A model generated the notes under the pieces. The model saw only the letters and a program-made list of their open reading frames with translations. It did no database searches and had not been told where the DNA came from. This document shows, one piece after another, positions 1 to 5,419 of a DNA stretch of 5,642 nucleotides; the stretch's first letter is position 1, and the number at the start of each line of letters is the position of its first letter. The translations under genes were made by a program, and so were the position numbers. Source of the DNA: Pseudomonadota bacterium (GTDB lineage Bacteria > Pseudomonadota > Alphaproteobacteria > Rhizobiales > Xanthobacteraceae); the NCBI GenBank assembly GCA_023430245.1, contig JAEZBA010000328.1, positions 1-5,642 on the forward strand, read 5' to 3'.

Positions 1-825
1 CTGCACAAGCGGCTCGACGGGTCGCGCTGGCTTGCCTTCGTCAAGCCGGCCAAGCGGCTGCAGCAGGGCGACACGGTTCGCTTCGGCGACGAGGGCAAGG
101 TCTGCTTTCTCGGCCAGCTCGACGCGAATGTGGAGCATAAGGGCGAGGCTGGCGAGGTGACCCTCGCATTCGCCTTCCATGGCGTCGTGCTCGATCAGGC
201 GATCGCCGAGCGCGGCGATATCCCGCTACCGCCTTATATCGCCGGCAAGCGCAAGGCCGACGACCGCGACGCCGCCGATTACCAGACCATGTTCGCGGAC
301 GAGGAGGGATCGGTCGCGGCGCCCACCGCTTCGCTGCATTTCACGTCCGACCTCGTGACGCGTCTGCAGGTCGCCGGCATCGCCCTGCACAAAGTGACGC
401 TGCATGTCGGCGCGGGGACGTTCCTGCCGGTGAAGGCGGAGGACACCGCCGCGCATAAAATGCATGCCGAATGGGGCGAGATCGACGATGCCACAGCGGC
501 GGCTTTGAATGACGTACGGGCGCAAGGGGGGCGGATCGTGCCGGTCGGGACCACGGCGCTGCGCCTGCTGGAGAGCGCGGCGGACGAGGCGGGCCGGGTG
601 CAGGCGTTTCGCGGCGACACCGATATCTTCATCACGCCGGGCTACCGCTTCCGCGCCACCGATCTGCTGATGACCAATTTCCACCTGCCGCGCTCGACCC
701 TGTTCATGCTGGTCTCGGCATTCGCGGGGCTGGACACGATGCAGCGCGCGTATGCGCATGCGATTGCGGCCGGCTATCGCTTATATTCCTACGGCGACGC
801 CTGCCTGCTACACCCCGCCCGATGA
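1..825 (+). CDS. queA: S-adenosylmethionine:tRNA ribosyltransferase-isomerase, 5'-truncated by window edge
   Basis: QueA is a cytosolic enzyme that transfers and isomerises the ribosyl moiety of S-adenosylmethionine onto preQ1-modified tRNA, giving epoxyqueuosine, the penultimate step of queuosine synthesis. The frame is open from base 1 and gives 274 codons before the TGA. The family is about 340-360 aa, so roughly 80 N-terminal residues lie outside the window. The first visible residues, LHKRLDGSRWLAFVKPAKRL, are typical of QueA. Further family motifs follow in order: LHVGAGTFLPVK, HKMHAEW, VPVGTTALRLLES, the segment DIFITPGYRF, TNFHLPRSTLFMLVSAFAG and a C-terminal YRLYSYGDACLL. A start at the internal ATG near 130 would cut into the conserved domain and is not credible. 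The stop overlaps the start of tgt by 4 nt, so the two are almost certainly co-transcribed. No frameshift or lost motif is visible. Confidence 0.96.
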   Translation: MHKRLDGSRWLAFVKPAKRLQQGDTVRFGDEGKVCFLGQLDANVEHKGEAGEVTLAFAFHGVVLDQAIAERGDIPLPPYIAGKRKADDRDAADYQTMFADEEGSVAAPTASLHFTSDLVTRLQVAGIALHKVTLHVGAGTFLPVKAEDTAAHKMHAEWGEIDDATAAALNDVRAQGGRIVPVGTTALRLLESAADEAGRVQAFRGDTDIFITPGYRFRATDLLMTNFHLPRSTLFMLVSAFAGLDTMQRAYAHAIAAGYRLYSYGDACLLHPAR

Positions 826-1955
826 GCAAGCCGTTTTCCTTCCACCTGATCGCCACCGACGGCCCCGCGCGCGCCGGCGAGGTCGAGACCGCGCATGGCC
901 GGATCGCGACGCCCGCCTTCATGCCGGTCGGCACTCAGGCGACCGTGAAGGCCGTCACGACCGACGACGTTGCGCGCACCGGCGCCGACATCCTGCTCGC
1001 CAACACCTATCACCTGATGTTGCGGCCCGGTGCGGAGCGGGTCGCGGCGCTCGGCGGTCTGCATTCGTTCATGAACTGGCACAAGCCGATCCTGACCGAT
1101 TCCGGCGGCTTCCAGGTGATGTCGCTGTCGCAGCTTCGCAAGCTCGACGAGAAAGCGGTGACCTTTCGCTCGCATCTCGACGGATCGATGTACGAACTCT
1201 CGCCCGAGCGCGCGGTCGAGATCCAGCGGCTGCTCGGATCGGACATCTCGATGCAGCTCGACGAATGCCTGCGTCTGCCGGCGAAGCGCGACGAGATCGA
1301 TCGGGCGATGCAATTGTCGTTGCGCTGGGCGGAGCGAAGCAAACGCGCATTCGAGGGCGCGAAGCCCGGTTACGCGCTGTTCGGAATCGTGCAAGGCGGC
1401 GACGATCCGGACCTGCGGGTCGCGAGCACCCGGGCGCTGGTCGGCATGGATTTTCAGGGCTACGCGATCGGCGGGCTTGCGGTCGGCGAGCCGCAGGCGG
1501 TGATGCTGTCGATGATCGACATCGTCGTCCCTGAATTGCCGGCCGACCGGCCACGCTACCTCATGGGCGTCGGCACCCCGGACGACTTGATCGAGGCGGT
1601 CTGGCGCGGCGTCGACATGTTCGACTGCGTGATGCCGACACGGAACGGCCGCCACGGCCTTGCCTTTACCCGGCATGGGCCGGTCAATCTCAAGAATGCC
1701 CGCCACGCGGACGATCCGCGTCCGCTCGACGAACGCAGCGGCGACATTGCGACCCGCACCTATTCGCGGGCCTATCTGCATCATCTGATCAAGGCCAACG
1801 AGACGCTCGGCGCCATGCTGCTGACCCAGGTCAATCTGGCCTATTACCAGACGCTGATGCGCGGCGCGCGCGAAGCGATCGCGGCCGGGACTTTTGGCGA
1901 GTATCGGGAGCGGGTCAAGCGCGGCTGGGCCGACGGCGACATCCCGCCACGTTAA
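822..1955 (+). CDS. tgt: tRNA-guanine (queuine) transglycosylase with degenerate zinc site
   Basis: Tgt exchanges guanine for preQ1 at position 34 of tRNAs with GUN anticodons (Asp, Asn, His, Tyr). The protein has 377 aa, the normal bacterial length, and covers the whole TIM-barrel domain. Visible active-site elements are DSGGFQ with the catalytic Asp93, LDEC with Asp147 and Cys149 (base recognition), GIVQGG with Gln191, YAIGGLAVGE around 214-223, and FDCVMPTRNGRHG with the nucleophile Asp268. The usual structural zinc site, CxCxxC plus a His some 26 residues further on, is absent: the equivalent positions are Ser306, Asp308, Thr311 and Val337. The reading frame is clean through this stretch, so this is substitution and not a frameshift. 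The start ATG overlaps the queA stop (ATGA) and has no Shine-Dalgarno sequence of its own, which fits translational coupling. Identity is certain. Whether the protein folds without zinc is inference. Confidence 0.97.
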   Translation: MSKPFSFHLIATDGPARAGEVETAHGRIATPAFMPVGTQATVKAVTTDDVARTGADILLANTYHLMLRPGAERVAALGGLHSFMNWHKPILTDSGGFQVMSLSQLRKLDEKAVTFRSHLDGSMYELSPERAVEIQRLLGSDISMQLDECLRLPAKRDEIDRAMQLSLRWAERSKRAFEGAKPGYALFGIVQGGDDPDLRVASTRALVGMDFQGYAIGGLAVGEPQAVMLSMIDIVVPELPADRPRYLMGVGTPDDLIEAVWRGVDMFDCVMPTRNGRHGLAFTRHGPVNLKNARHADDPRPLDERSGDIATRTYSRAYLHHLIKANETLGAMLLTQVNLAYYQTLMRGAREAIAAGTFGEYRERVKRGWADGDIPPR

Positions 1956-1969
1956 CGCGGCCGCCGCCC

Positions 1970-1986
1970 TCAAGCTTGGCGCTTGA
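1970..1986 (+). terminator. Weak hairpin after tgt
   Basis: A perfect 6-bp stem, TCAAGC / GCTTGA, with loop TTGGC begins 14 nt after the tgt stop. It is followed by ATTATGG and not by a run of T, so it is at best a weak or partial terminator for the queA-tgt transcript. Some readthrough into the next genes is possible. Confidence 0.25.
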
Positions 1987-1990
1987 ATTA

Positions 1991-2020
1991 TGGTGCCGAA
2001 ACCGGTTTGGTGCGCCGAAA
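1991..2020. promoter_or_regulatory. Palindrome and imperfect direct repeat upstream of the binding-protein gene
   Basis: The gap between tgt and the solute-binding-protein gene holds a perfect 10-bp palindrome, AAACCGGTTT (1999-2008). It is flanked by two near copies of one element, TGGTGCCGAAA (1991-2001) and TGGTGCGCCGAAA (2008-2020), whose starts are 17 nt apart. The position about 45-70 nt before the start codon would suit a regulator site controlling the transport/hydrolase pair. I recognise no named operator and see no convincing -35/-10 pair, so the function is inference. Confidence 0.22.
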
Positions 2021-2049
2021 TCGCCAAGGAATTCATCAAGGACATCTTC

Positions 2050-2057
2050 AGGGAGGA
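2050..2057 (+). promoter_or_regulatory. Ribosome binding site that sets the solute-binding-protein start
   Basis: AGGGAGGA lies 6 nt before the ATG at 2064. It supports that start over the in-frame ATG... alternatives further upstream near 1983, which would add 27 residues in front of an obvious signal peptide. Confidence 0.75.
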
Positions 2058-2063
2058 CGACCG

Positions 2064-3041
2064 ATGTTTCGACCCGCCACCATGATCGCCGCGGCCTGCG
2101 CTGCGGCTCTCGCATTCGCGGCCGCACCAGCTCACGCTCAGGGCAAGTATCCCGACAAGCCGGTCCGGATCGTGCTGCCATTCGGTGCGGGCGGCGTCGC
2201 CGACATCACCACGCGGCTGGTGGCCGAGAAGCTCGGCGAGAAGCTCGGACAGCGCTTCGTGGTCGAGAATAGCCCGGGCGCGGGCGGCATCACCGCGGCA
2301 CGCGCGGTGCTGGGCTCGCCGGCCGATGGCTATACGCTTGCGGTGCTGAGCAACGGCACCGCGGTCAGCGTCGGCCTGTTCAAGGCGCTGCCCTTCGATC
2401 CGGTGAAGGATTTCGCGCCGGTCTCGGCGATGGGCTATTTCGACCTGATCCTCGTGACCAACGCCAATGGCCCTTACAAGACGCTGGGCGATTTCGTGAA
2501 GGCCGCGAAGGAGAAACCGGGCCAGCTCAATATCGGCACCATCGCCGCAGGCTCGAGCCAGAATCTCGGCGCCGAATTGTTCAAGTCGGTCGCCGGAATC
2601 GACGCGGTGATCGTGCCGTTCAAGACCTCGGGCGACGTGCTCGTCGGGCTCGAGCGCAACGATATCCAGATGGCAACGGAGTTCTACGCGGCGCTGCGCG
2701 GCAGCCTCGATGCGAAGAAGTTCATCCCGGTCGCGATTTCGGGAACGCAGCGCGGTGCCTATCTGCCCGATGCCCCGACCGCGAAGGAAGCGGGCGAGCC
2801 GAAATGGGAAGTCACGTCCTGGAACGCGATCTTCGCCCCGGCCGGCACCCCGCCCGACGTGATCGCCACCCTGAACAAGGCGCTGAATGAAGTGCTGGCC
2901 GATCCCGAGGTCAAGAAGAAGGCGCTCGAACTCGGTATCGACGCCCGTGGCTCGACCCCGCAGGAGATCCAGAACCGTCTGAAGGAAGACATCGCGAAGT
3001 GGTCGGATGTGATCCAGAAAGCCGGCATCGAGAAGCGTTGA
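2064..3041 (+). CDS. Tripartite tricarboxylate transporter (TTT/Bug family) periplasmic solute-binding protein
   Basis: This is a 325-aa TctC-like extracytoplasmic receptor that would capture an organic acid in the periplasm and deliver it to a TctA/TctB membrane pair. Residues 1-25 form a signal peptide: short basic start (MFRP), alanine-rich hydrophobic core, and a likely cleavage after AHA before Gln26. Mature-protein motifs of the family follow: YPDKPVRIVLPFGAGG with Asp47 at the ligand-carboxylate loop, VVENSPGAGG (66-75), SPADGYTL, the GSSQNLGAELFKSVAGID segment and VPFKTSGD. The length and C-terminal region are normal for the family. A strong Shine-Dalgarno precedes the start. The gene overlaps the following hydrolase gene by 1 nt (TGATG), so the two are translated together. 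No TctA or TctB gene is present, so the receptor may use a permease encoded elsewhere. The family is certain; the ligand is not readable from sequence, although the neighbour suggests a carboxylated lactone or aromatic-derived acid. Confidence 0.92.
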   Translation: MFRPATMIAAACAAALAFAAAPAHAQGKYPDKPVRIVLPFGAGGVADITTRLVAEKLGEKLGQRFVVENSPGAGGITAARAVLGSPADGYTLAVLSNGTAVSVGLFKALPFDPVKDFAPVSAMGYFDLILVTNANGPYKTLGDFVKAAKEKPGQLNIGTIAAGSSQNLGAELFKSVAGIDAVIVPFKTSGDVLVGLERNDIQMATEFYAALRGSLDAKKFIPVAISGTQRGAYLPDAPTAKEAGEPKWEVTSWNAIFAPAGTPPDVIATLNKALNEVLADPEVKKKALELGIDARGSTPQEIQNRLKEDIAKWSDVIQKAGIEKR

Positions 3042-3889
3042 TGACTGCGATCGACTTTGCGACACGGCGGAAGCCGTCCTTTCAGCTTCCGCCGGATGCG
3101 TGTGACGCGCATTGCCATGTCTTCGGACCTGGCGATGTGTTTCCGTATGCGCCGAACCGCCGCTACACGCCGGACGATGCGCCGAAGGAAATGCTCAAAG
3201 CGCTGCACGATCATCTCGGCATCAGCCGGGCGGTGATCGTACAGGCGAGCTGTCACGGCAACGACAATCGCGCCATGCTGGACGCGCTGGCCTGGCGGCC
3301 GGAGCATTATCGCGGCGTCGCCATTCTCGACGAGAACACGCCCGGCACCGATATCCCGGTTATGCACCGCGCCGGCGTACGCGGTGCGCGCTTCAACTTC
3401 GTCAAGCATCTCGGCGGCTCGCCTGACATGACGGTGTTCGCCAACATCCTGCGCCGCATCAAGCCGCTGGGCTGGCATGTGGTGCTGCATGTCGACGCCC
3501 CCGACATCATTCCGCTATCGGACATGATGCGCGGGCTGACCTTGCCCTTCGTCATCGACCATATGGGCCGGGTGCCGGCCAAGGAGGGCGTCGACCAGAA
3601 GCCGCTCGCAGCCTTGCTCGATCTGGCCAAGCTCGATCGCTGCTGGATCAAGGTCTCGGGTTCGGAGCGGATCGACATGCCGCCCTACGACAAGGCGATC
3701 CCGATCGCACGGAAGATCGTGGAGGCGAGCCCCAGCCGCGTGCTGTGGGGCACGGACTTCCCGCACCCCAATTCCACCCACGAGGCCGACGAGGCCGACC
3801 TGGTCGATCTGCTGCCGCAGATCGCGCCCGATCCGGCGCAGCAGAAGGCGCTGCTGGTGGACAATCCGGCGAAACTGTACGGGTATTGA
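3041..3889 (+). CDS. Amidohydrolase-2 family hydrolase, 2-pyrone-4,6-dicarboxylate lactonase (LigI)-like
   Basis: The 282-aa protein belongs to the COG3618-type amidohydrolases (LigI, sulfomuconolactone and sugar-lactone hydrolases), TIM-barrel enzymes that usually open lactones in the cytosol. The start of the barrel carries CDAHCHVFGP, giving the HxH pair His24/His26. Other likely active-site residues are His150 (VVLHVDA), His174 and Arg177 (IDHMGR), and Asp239 (WGTDFPHPN). Tyr42, Arg117 and Arg210 fall where, as I recall LigI, its substrate carboxylates are bound, which favours an anionic lactone. This mapping is by eye. The protein ends in the usual NPAKLYGY. The ATG at 3041 overlaps the preceding stop; a longer start at 2999 would run into the binding-protein gene and lacks a ribosome site. 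Only a weak GAGAAG lies upstream, as expected for coupled translation. Possible roles include a step of protocatechuate 4,5-cleavage or of another lactone pathway, but no other pathway gene is visible. Confidence 0.88.
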   Translation: MTAIDFATRRKPSFQLPPDACDAHCHVFGPGDVFPYAPNRRYTPDDAPKEMLKALHDHLGISRAVIVQASCHGNDNRAMLDALAWRPEHYRGVAILDENTPGTDIPVMHRAGVRGARFNFVKHLGGSPDMTVFANILRRIKPLGWHVVLHVDAPDIIPLSDMMRGLTLPFVIDHMGRVPAKEGVDQKPLAALLDLAKLDRCWIKVSGSERIDMPPYDKAIPIARKIVEASPSRVLWGTDFPHPNSTHEADEADLVDLLPQIAPDPAQQKALLVDNPAKLYGY

Positions 3890-3957
3890 GCGGCAGCTCG
3901 GCGGCCGCAAGACGGGTTGGATAAGCCGCTGATGCCGCCGTCATCACGTGCTCCATG

Positions 3958-3986
3958 AAAAAAGGGCTCACCGCATGGGTGAGCCC
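3958..3986 (-). terminator. Strong intrinsic terminator for the zinc-ribbon gene, possibly bidirectional
   Basis: A perfect 9-bp stem GGGCTCACC / GGTGAGCCC (3964-3972 and 3978-3986) encloses the loop GCATG. On the minus strand it is followed directly by six T (plus-strand A run 3958-3963), the classic Rho-independent form, about 33 nt after the stop of the minus-strand zinc-ribbon gene. On the plus strand a TTTTT run (3994-3998) comes 7 nt after the stem, so it may also stop transcripts leaving the hydrolase gene, less efficiently. Confidence 0.88.
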
Positions 3987-4018
3987 CGAATTCTTTTTGA
4001 TGGTGGGTTTGCCGATTG

Positions 4019-4216
4019 TCAGCTCTCGCTGGGTACCGCAAGGGCGGTGCGAAACTCGTGTTCGCAATGATCGCAGGACCAGACATTGGTGATTTTGCCC
4101 TGTCCCTGAAATTCGGTAGCAGCGGCGGCAAAAAGCATGTTGCCGCAAGACGGGCAGGCCGGCCGGCGAAAAACAGGGTATGCGATACGGGCCGGATCGC
4201 CGGATGTATGTAGCAT
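4019..4216 (-). CDS. Small zinc-ribbon protein of unknown function
   Basis: This 65-aa protein has two CxxC knuckles, CPSCG (Cys21, Cys24) and CDHC (Cys48, Cys51), separated by 23 residues. That is the pattern of a single zinc ribbon binding one Zn2+. Between them lies LFAAAATEFQGQGKITNVWS, which would form the beta strands of the ribbon, and the tail HEFRTALAVPSES is polar. There is no signal peptide or membrane segment. The ATG at 4216 is preceded by a very strong ribosome site, AGAGGAGGA, 5 nt upstream, and the gene ends just before a strong terminator, so it looks like a complete single-gene unit. The equally long plus-strand frame over the same bases lacks these signals. I have the impression that similar short proteins occur in Bradyrhizobium relatives, but cannot confirm it. 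The function could be nucleic-acid or protein binding, or transcription-related; nothing in the sequence decides. Confidence 0.85.
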   Translation of the reverse strand: MLHTSGDPARIAYPVFRRPACPSCGNMLFAAAATEFQGQGKITNVWSCDHCEHEFRTALAVPSES

Positions 4217-4320
4217 GACGGTCCTCCTCTCGTGTTACCCCTCCTCCACGGGGGAGTGTGTATCGTGTGTTCGTGGCGGTTTCGCGACGCGGATTGCAAT
4301 GCGGTTGCGCGATTTGGCGA

Positions 4321-4342
4321 CAATCAGAATCGATTGCGATTG
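4321..4342. promoter_or_regulatory. 22-bp near-perfect palindrome between divergent genes, candidate operator
   Basis: The structure is CAATC-N2-AATCGATT-N2-GATTG, symmetric about 4331/4332, with 9 of 11 base pairs matched (mismatches only at 4326/4337 and 4327/4336). It lies in the 155-nt region between the divergent zinc-ribbon gene (-) and the small plus-strand ORF, about 105 nt and 30 nt from their start codons. It is AT-rich compared with its surroundings and has no T run after it, so a dimeric regulator site is more likely than a terminator. A possible promoter, TTGCAA (4294-4299) with GACAAT (4319-4324), overlaps it but has a 19-nt spacer and is weak. Confidence 0.4.
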
Positions 4343-4371
4343 GTCTGGCTCTGAAAAGACAGGAGAAACAC

Positions 4372-4443
4372 GTGTACGCCATTCAGGTTGCGTCGCAGCA
4401 TCGGGACGCCGGCGCGGCGGTCAAAAATAAAAAGTCGAGATGA
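4372..4443 (+). CDS. Possible 23-codon leader ORF
   Basis: A GTG start at 4372 follows AGGAG (4361-4365) at a good 6-nt spacing and opens a frame of 23 codons ending in TGA. The peptide begins MYAIQVASQHRDAG and ends AAVKNKKSR, with a strongly basic tail. The TGA falls inside the ribosome-binding region of the next gene, 10 nt before its start, so translation of this ORF could affect that gene. Against it: so short a frame can arise by chance, and the start is GTG. A longer version starting at GTG 4258 would lack a ribosome site. The peptide has no recognisable family. Confidence 0.38.
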   Translation: MYAIQVASQHRDAGAAVKNKKSR

Positions 4444-4453
4444 GGGGTTTCCC

Positions 4454-4849
4454 GTGCCGGATTATCTGCCCTGGACCGCAGCCGAACTGGGCCATGTCGA
4501 ACGGGCGCTGAAACGCTTCACCTCGCTCGGGCTCGAAGGCAGTTGCGATATCGACAAGGCCGGGGAGGGCATTGTGACTCTCTCGCAGATCGATGGCCGC
4601 ATTCCCGACGCTCCCATTGTCATCTTCGAGATTCACAAGCTGAAGCGCACCGACAGCGACCTGCGCGCGCATTGGGTGGTGCAGCTCCTGTCGGTCAACG
4701 GCAGGAAGCAGACGTTGACCCGCCATGGCTGCGTCTCCGCCGGCTCGGCGCTGTTCGCGCTGGCGAAAGCGGAGAAGGACGCGCAGGCCGGCTTTGTCGC
4801 CAAGGACAGTTTCGACATGGCCGCGAATGCCTATTGGCTGAAATTGTGA
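4454..4849 (+). CDS. Conserved-looking hypothetical protein, 131 aa
   Basis: I do not recognise this family. With the GTG start at 4454 the product begins MPDYLPWTAAELGHVERALK and has 131 aa. It is soluble, with no signal peptide or membrane segment. An N-terminal helical region (about 8-22) is followed by alternating strands (GIVTLSQIDG, APIVIFEIHKLK, HWVVQLLSVNG) and a C-terminal helical part (SALFALAKAEKDAQ, then DSFDMAANAYWLKL). This suggests a small alpha/beta domain. The GTG is preferred because GAGGGG lies just upstream (4442-4447) and the residues before it are basic and look non-coding; the alternative TTG at 4388 would add 22 residues and overlap the small ORF. The codon bias, with G/C at third positions, matches the neighbouring real genes. 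It probably shares a transcript with the small ORF upstream. Confidence 0.75.
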   Translation: MPDYLPWTAAELGHVERALKRFTSLGLEGSCDIDKAGEGIVTLSQIDGRIPDAPIVIFEIHKLKRTDSDLRAHWVVQLLSVNGRKQTLTRHGCVSAGSALFALAKAEKDAQAGFVAKDSFDMAANAYWLKL

Positions 4850-4963
4850 GGCCGCGGCCGGCGACGTCGCGCCTACGGGTCGGTCGTAACGTCCACACAC
4901 ATCTTCGGCGCTGGCGCGCGCGGTGAAGCGCGCGTCGTGTTCCAGTCCGGCGCGAGGCGCGCC
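4850..4963. other. Convergent intergenic region with four GC-rich palindromes
   Basis: Between the ends of the 131-aa gene (+) and the microprotein gene (-) lie four dyads. These are GGCCGCGGCC (4850-4859), GCGACGTCGC (4861-4870), a 7-bp stem CGCGCGC / GCGCGCG with loop GGTGAA (4915-4934), and a 6-bp stem GGCGCG / CGCGCC with loop AGG (4949-4963). None is followed by a T run on either strand, so they are not standard intrinsic terminators. They may slow polymerase or protect transcript ends for both converging genes. No gene is seen here. Confidence 0.35.
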
Positions 4964-4968
4964 TGATC

Positions 4969-5085
4969 CTACATCGCGGCGAAGTTTACGCTGGACCACA
5001 CTGTCCAGACGCACAGCGCCACGATGCCTGACGAGATGATGATTTTGGTCGGCGTGCTGAGCCGCTCGAAACGATCCGCCAGCAT
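4969..5085 (-). CDS. Single-pass membrane microprotein, 38 aa
   Basis: This small minus-strand frame encodes a 38-aa protein beginning MLADRFERLSTPTK. It continues into a hydrophobic stretch at residues 15-33 (IIISSGIVALCVWTVWSSV) and ends in NFAAM. The charged head and single hydrophobic helix predict an inner-membrane protein, probably with the N-terminus in the cytosol because Arg5, Arg8 and Lys14 lie before the helix. The ATG at 5085 is chosen because GGAGG sits 5 nt upstream. An in-frame ATG at 5097 would add MEGG but has no ribosome site, since that GGAGG lies inside it. Amphipathic head, proline hinge and a full-length helix make chance unlikely, but the frame is short. The family is not recognised with certainty. 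A possible extended -10 element lies upstream. Confidence 0.6.
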   Translation of the reverse strand: MLADRFERLSTPTKIIISSGIVALCVWTVWSSVNFAAM

Positions 5086-5097
5086 TCCACCCTCCAT

Positions 5098-5419
5098 GGT
5101 GTCAAGGGCCGGTACGGACTTCACGCACTGAAATTATCACAGAACCGGCCGGACGGCGATGGCCTCCGGGGAAGGACGCTACGGGCTCGATCGTTACCGA
5201 TGCATCCGTTTCCGGCCGTGCGTTTGGCGAAAGTTAAAGTCAAAAGACCGCAAGCGAGGCAGGGGTCAGATGGCTTGGTCCGGTCTCATGGCGCTTGGGA
5301 TGTGCCGTGCGCTTCGGATGGGCCCGTTGACGATGCGAGGCCGCAGCGGAGCGGCAGCTGTATCGCGTCGCAGGATCGCTCCGCCGGCGCGGCAGCGGAC
5401 GTGCGGTTGCAGACCCGCG
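5098..5419. other. Stretch without a convincing gene between two minus-strand small genes
   Basis: I see no supported gene here. Open frames on both strands, including one on the plus strand from the ATG at 5159 that stays open to the window end, have an arginine- and cysteine-rich composition typical of GC-rich non-coding frames. The part near 5222-5252 is locally AT-richer (GAAAGTTAAAGTCAAAAG), perhaps promoter-like, but no paired -35/-10 can be defended. A 7-bp inverted repeat, GGCCGGT (5107-5113) and ACCGGCC (5144-5150), flanks the possible -10 of the microprotein gene. Confidence 0.5.
5133..5141 (-). promoter_or_regulatory. Possible extended -10 element for the microprotein gene
   Basis: On the minus strand TGTGATAAT matches the extended -10 form TGnTATAAT at all but one position of the hexamer. 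It would start a transcript with a leader of about 40 nt before the ATG at 5085. The expected -35 position reads CATCGC, which is not a match, so the call rests on the -10 alone. Confidence 0.25.

Noticed and set aside
226..759. Minus-strand open frame opposite queA
   Set aside because: Antisense to well-conserved QueA motifs, with no ribosome site or family resemblance.
1983..2063. Earlier start for the solute-binding protein
   Set aside because: It would put 27 non-hydrophobic residues before a clear signal peptide; the ATG at 2064 has AGGGAGGA in front.
789..3065. A 758-codon open frame on the minus strand opposite tgt and the solute-binding-protein gene
   Set aside because: It runs antisense to two certain genes and across their intergenic gap, and its Arg/His/Asp/Gln-rich composition is that of a mirrored GC-rich coding frame. 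No domain is recognisable.
4016..4213. Plus-strand 65-codon frame mirroring the zinc-ribbon gene
   Set aside because: The minus-strand frame has the CxxC pairs, a strong ribosome site and the terminator; the plus-strand frame has none of these.
4388..4453. TTG start giving a 153-aa version of the hypothetical protein
   Set aside because: The extra 22 residues look untranslated, TTG is a rare start, and GTG 4454 has a better ribosome site.
4421..5014. Minus-strand 197-codon frame opposite the 131-aa gene
   Set aside because: It spans the convergent palindromes and overlaps the microprotein in another frame. Its composition is shadow-like and it has no ribosome site.
5100..5105. TTGACA on the minus strand just before the ATG at 5097, as a -35 box
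   Set aside because: The matching -10 position falls within the coding frame and reads CTGGCG, not like TATAAT.
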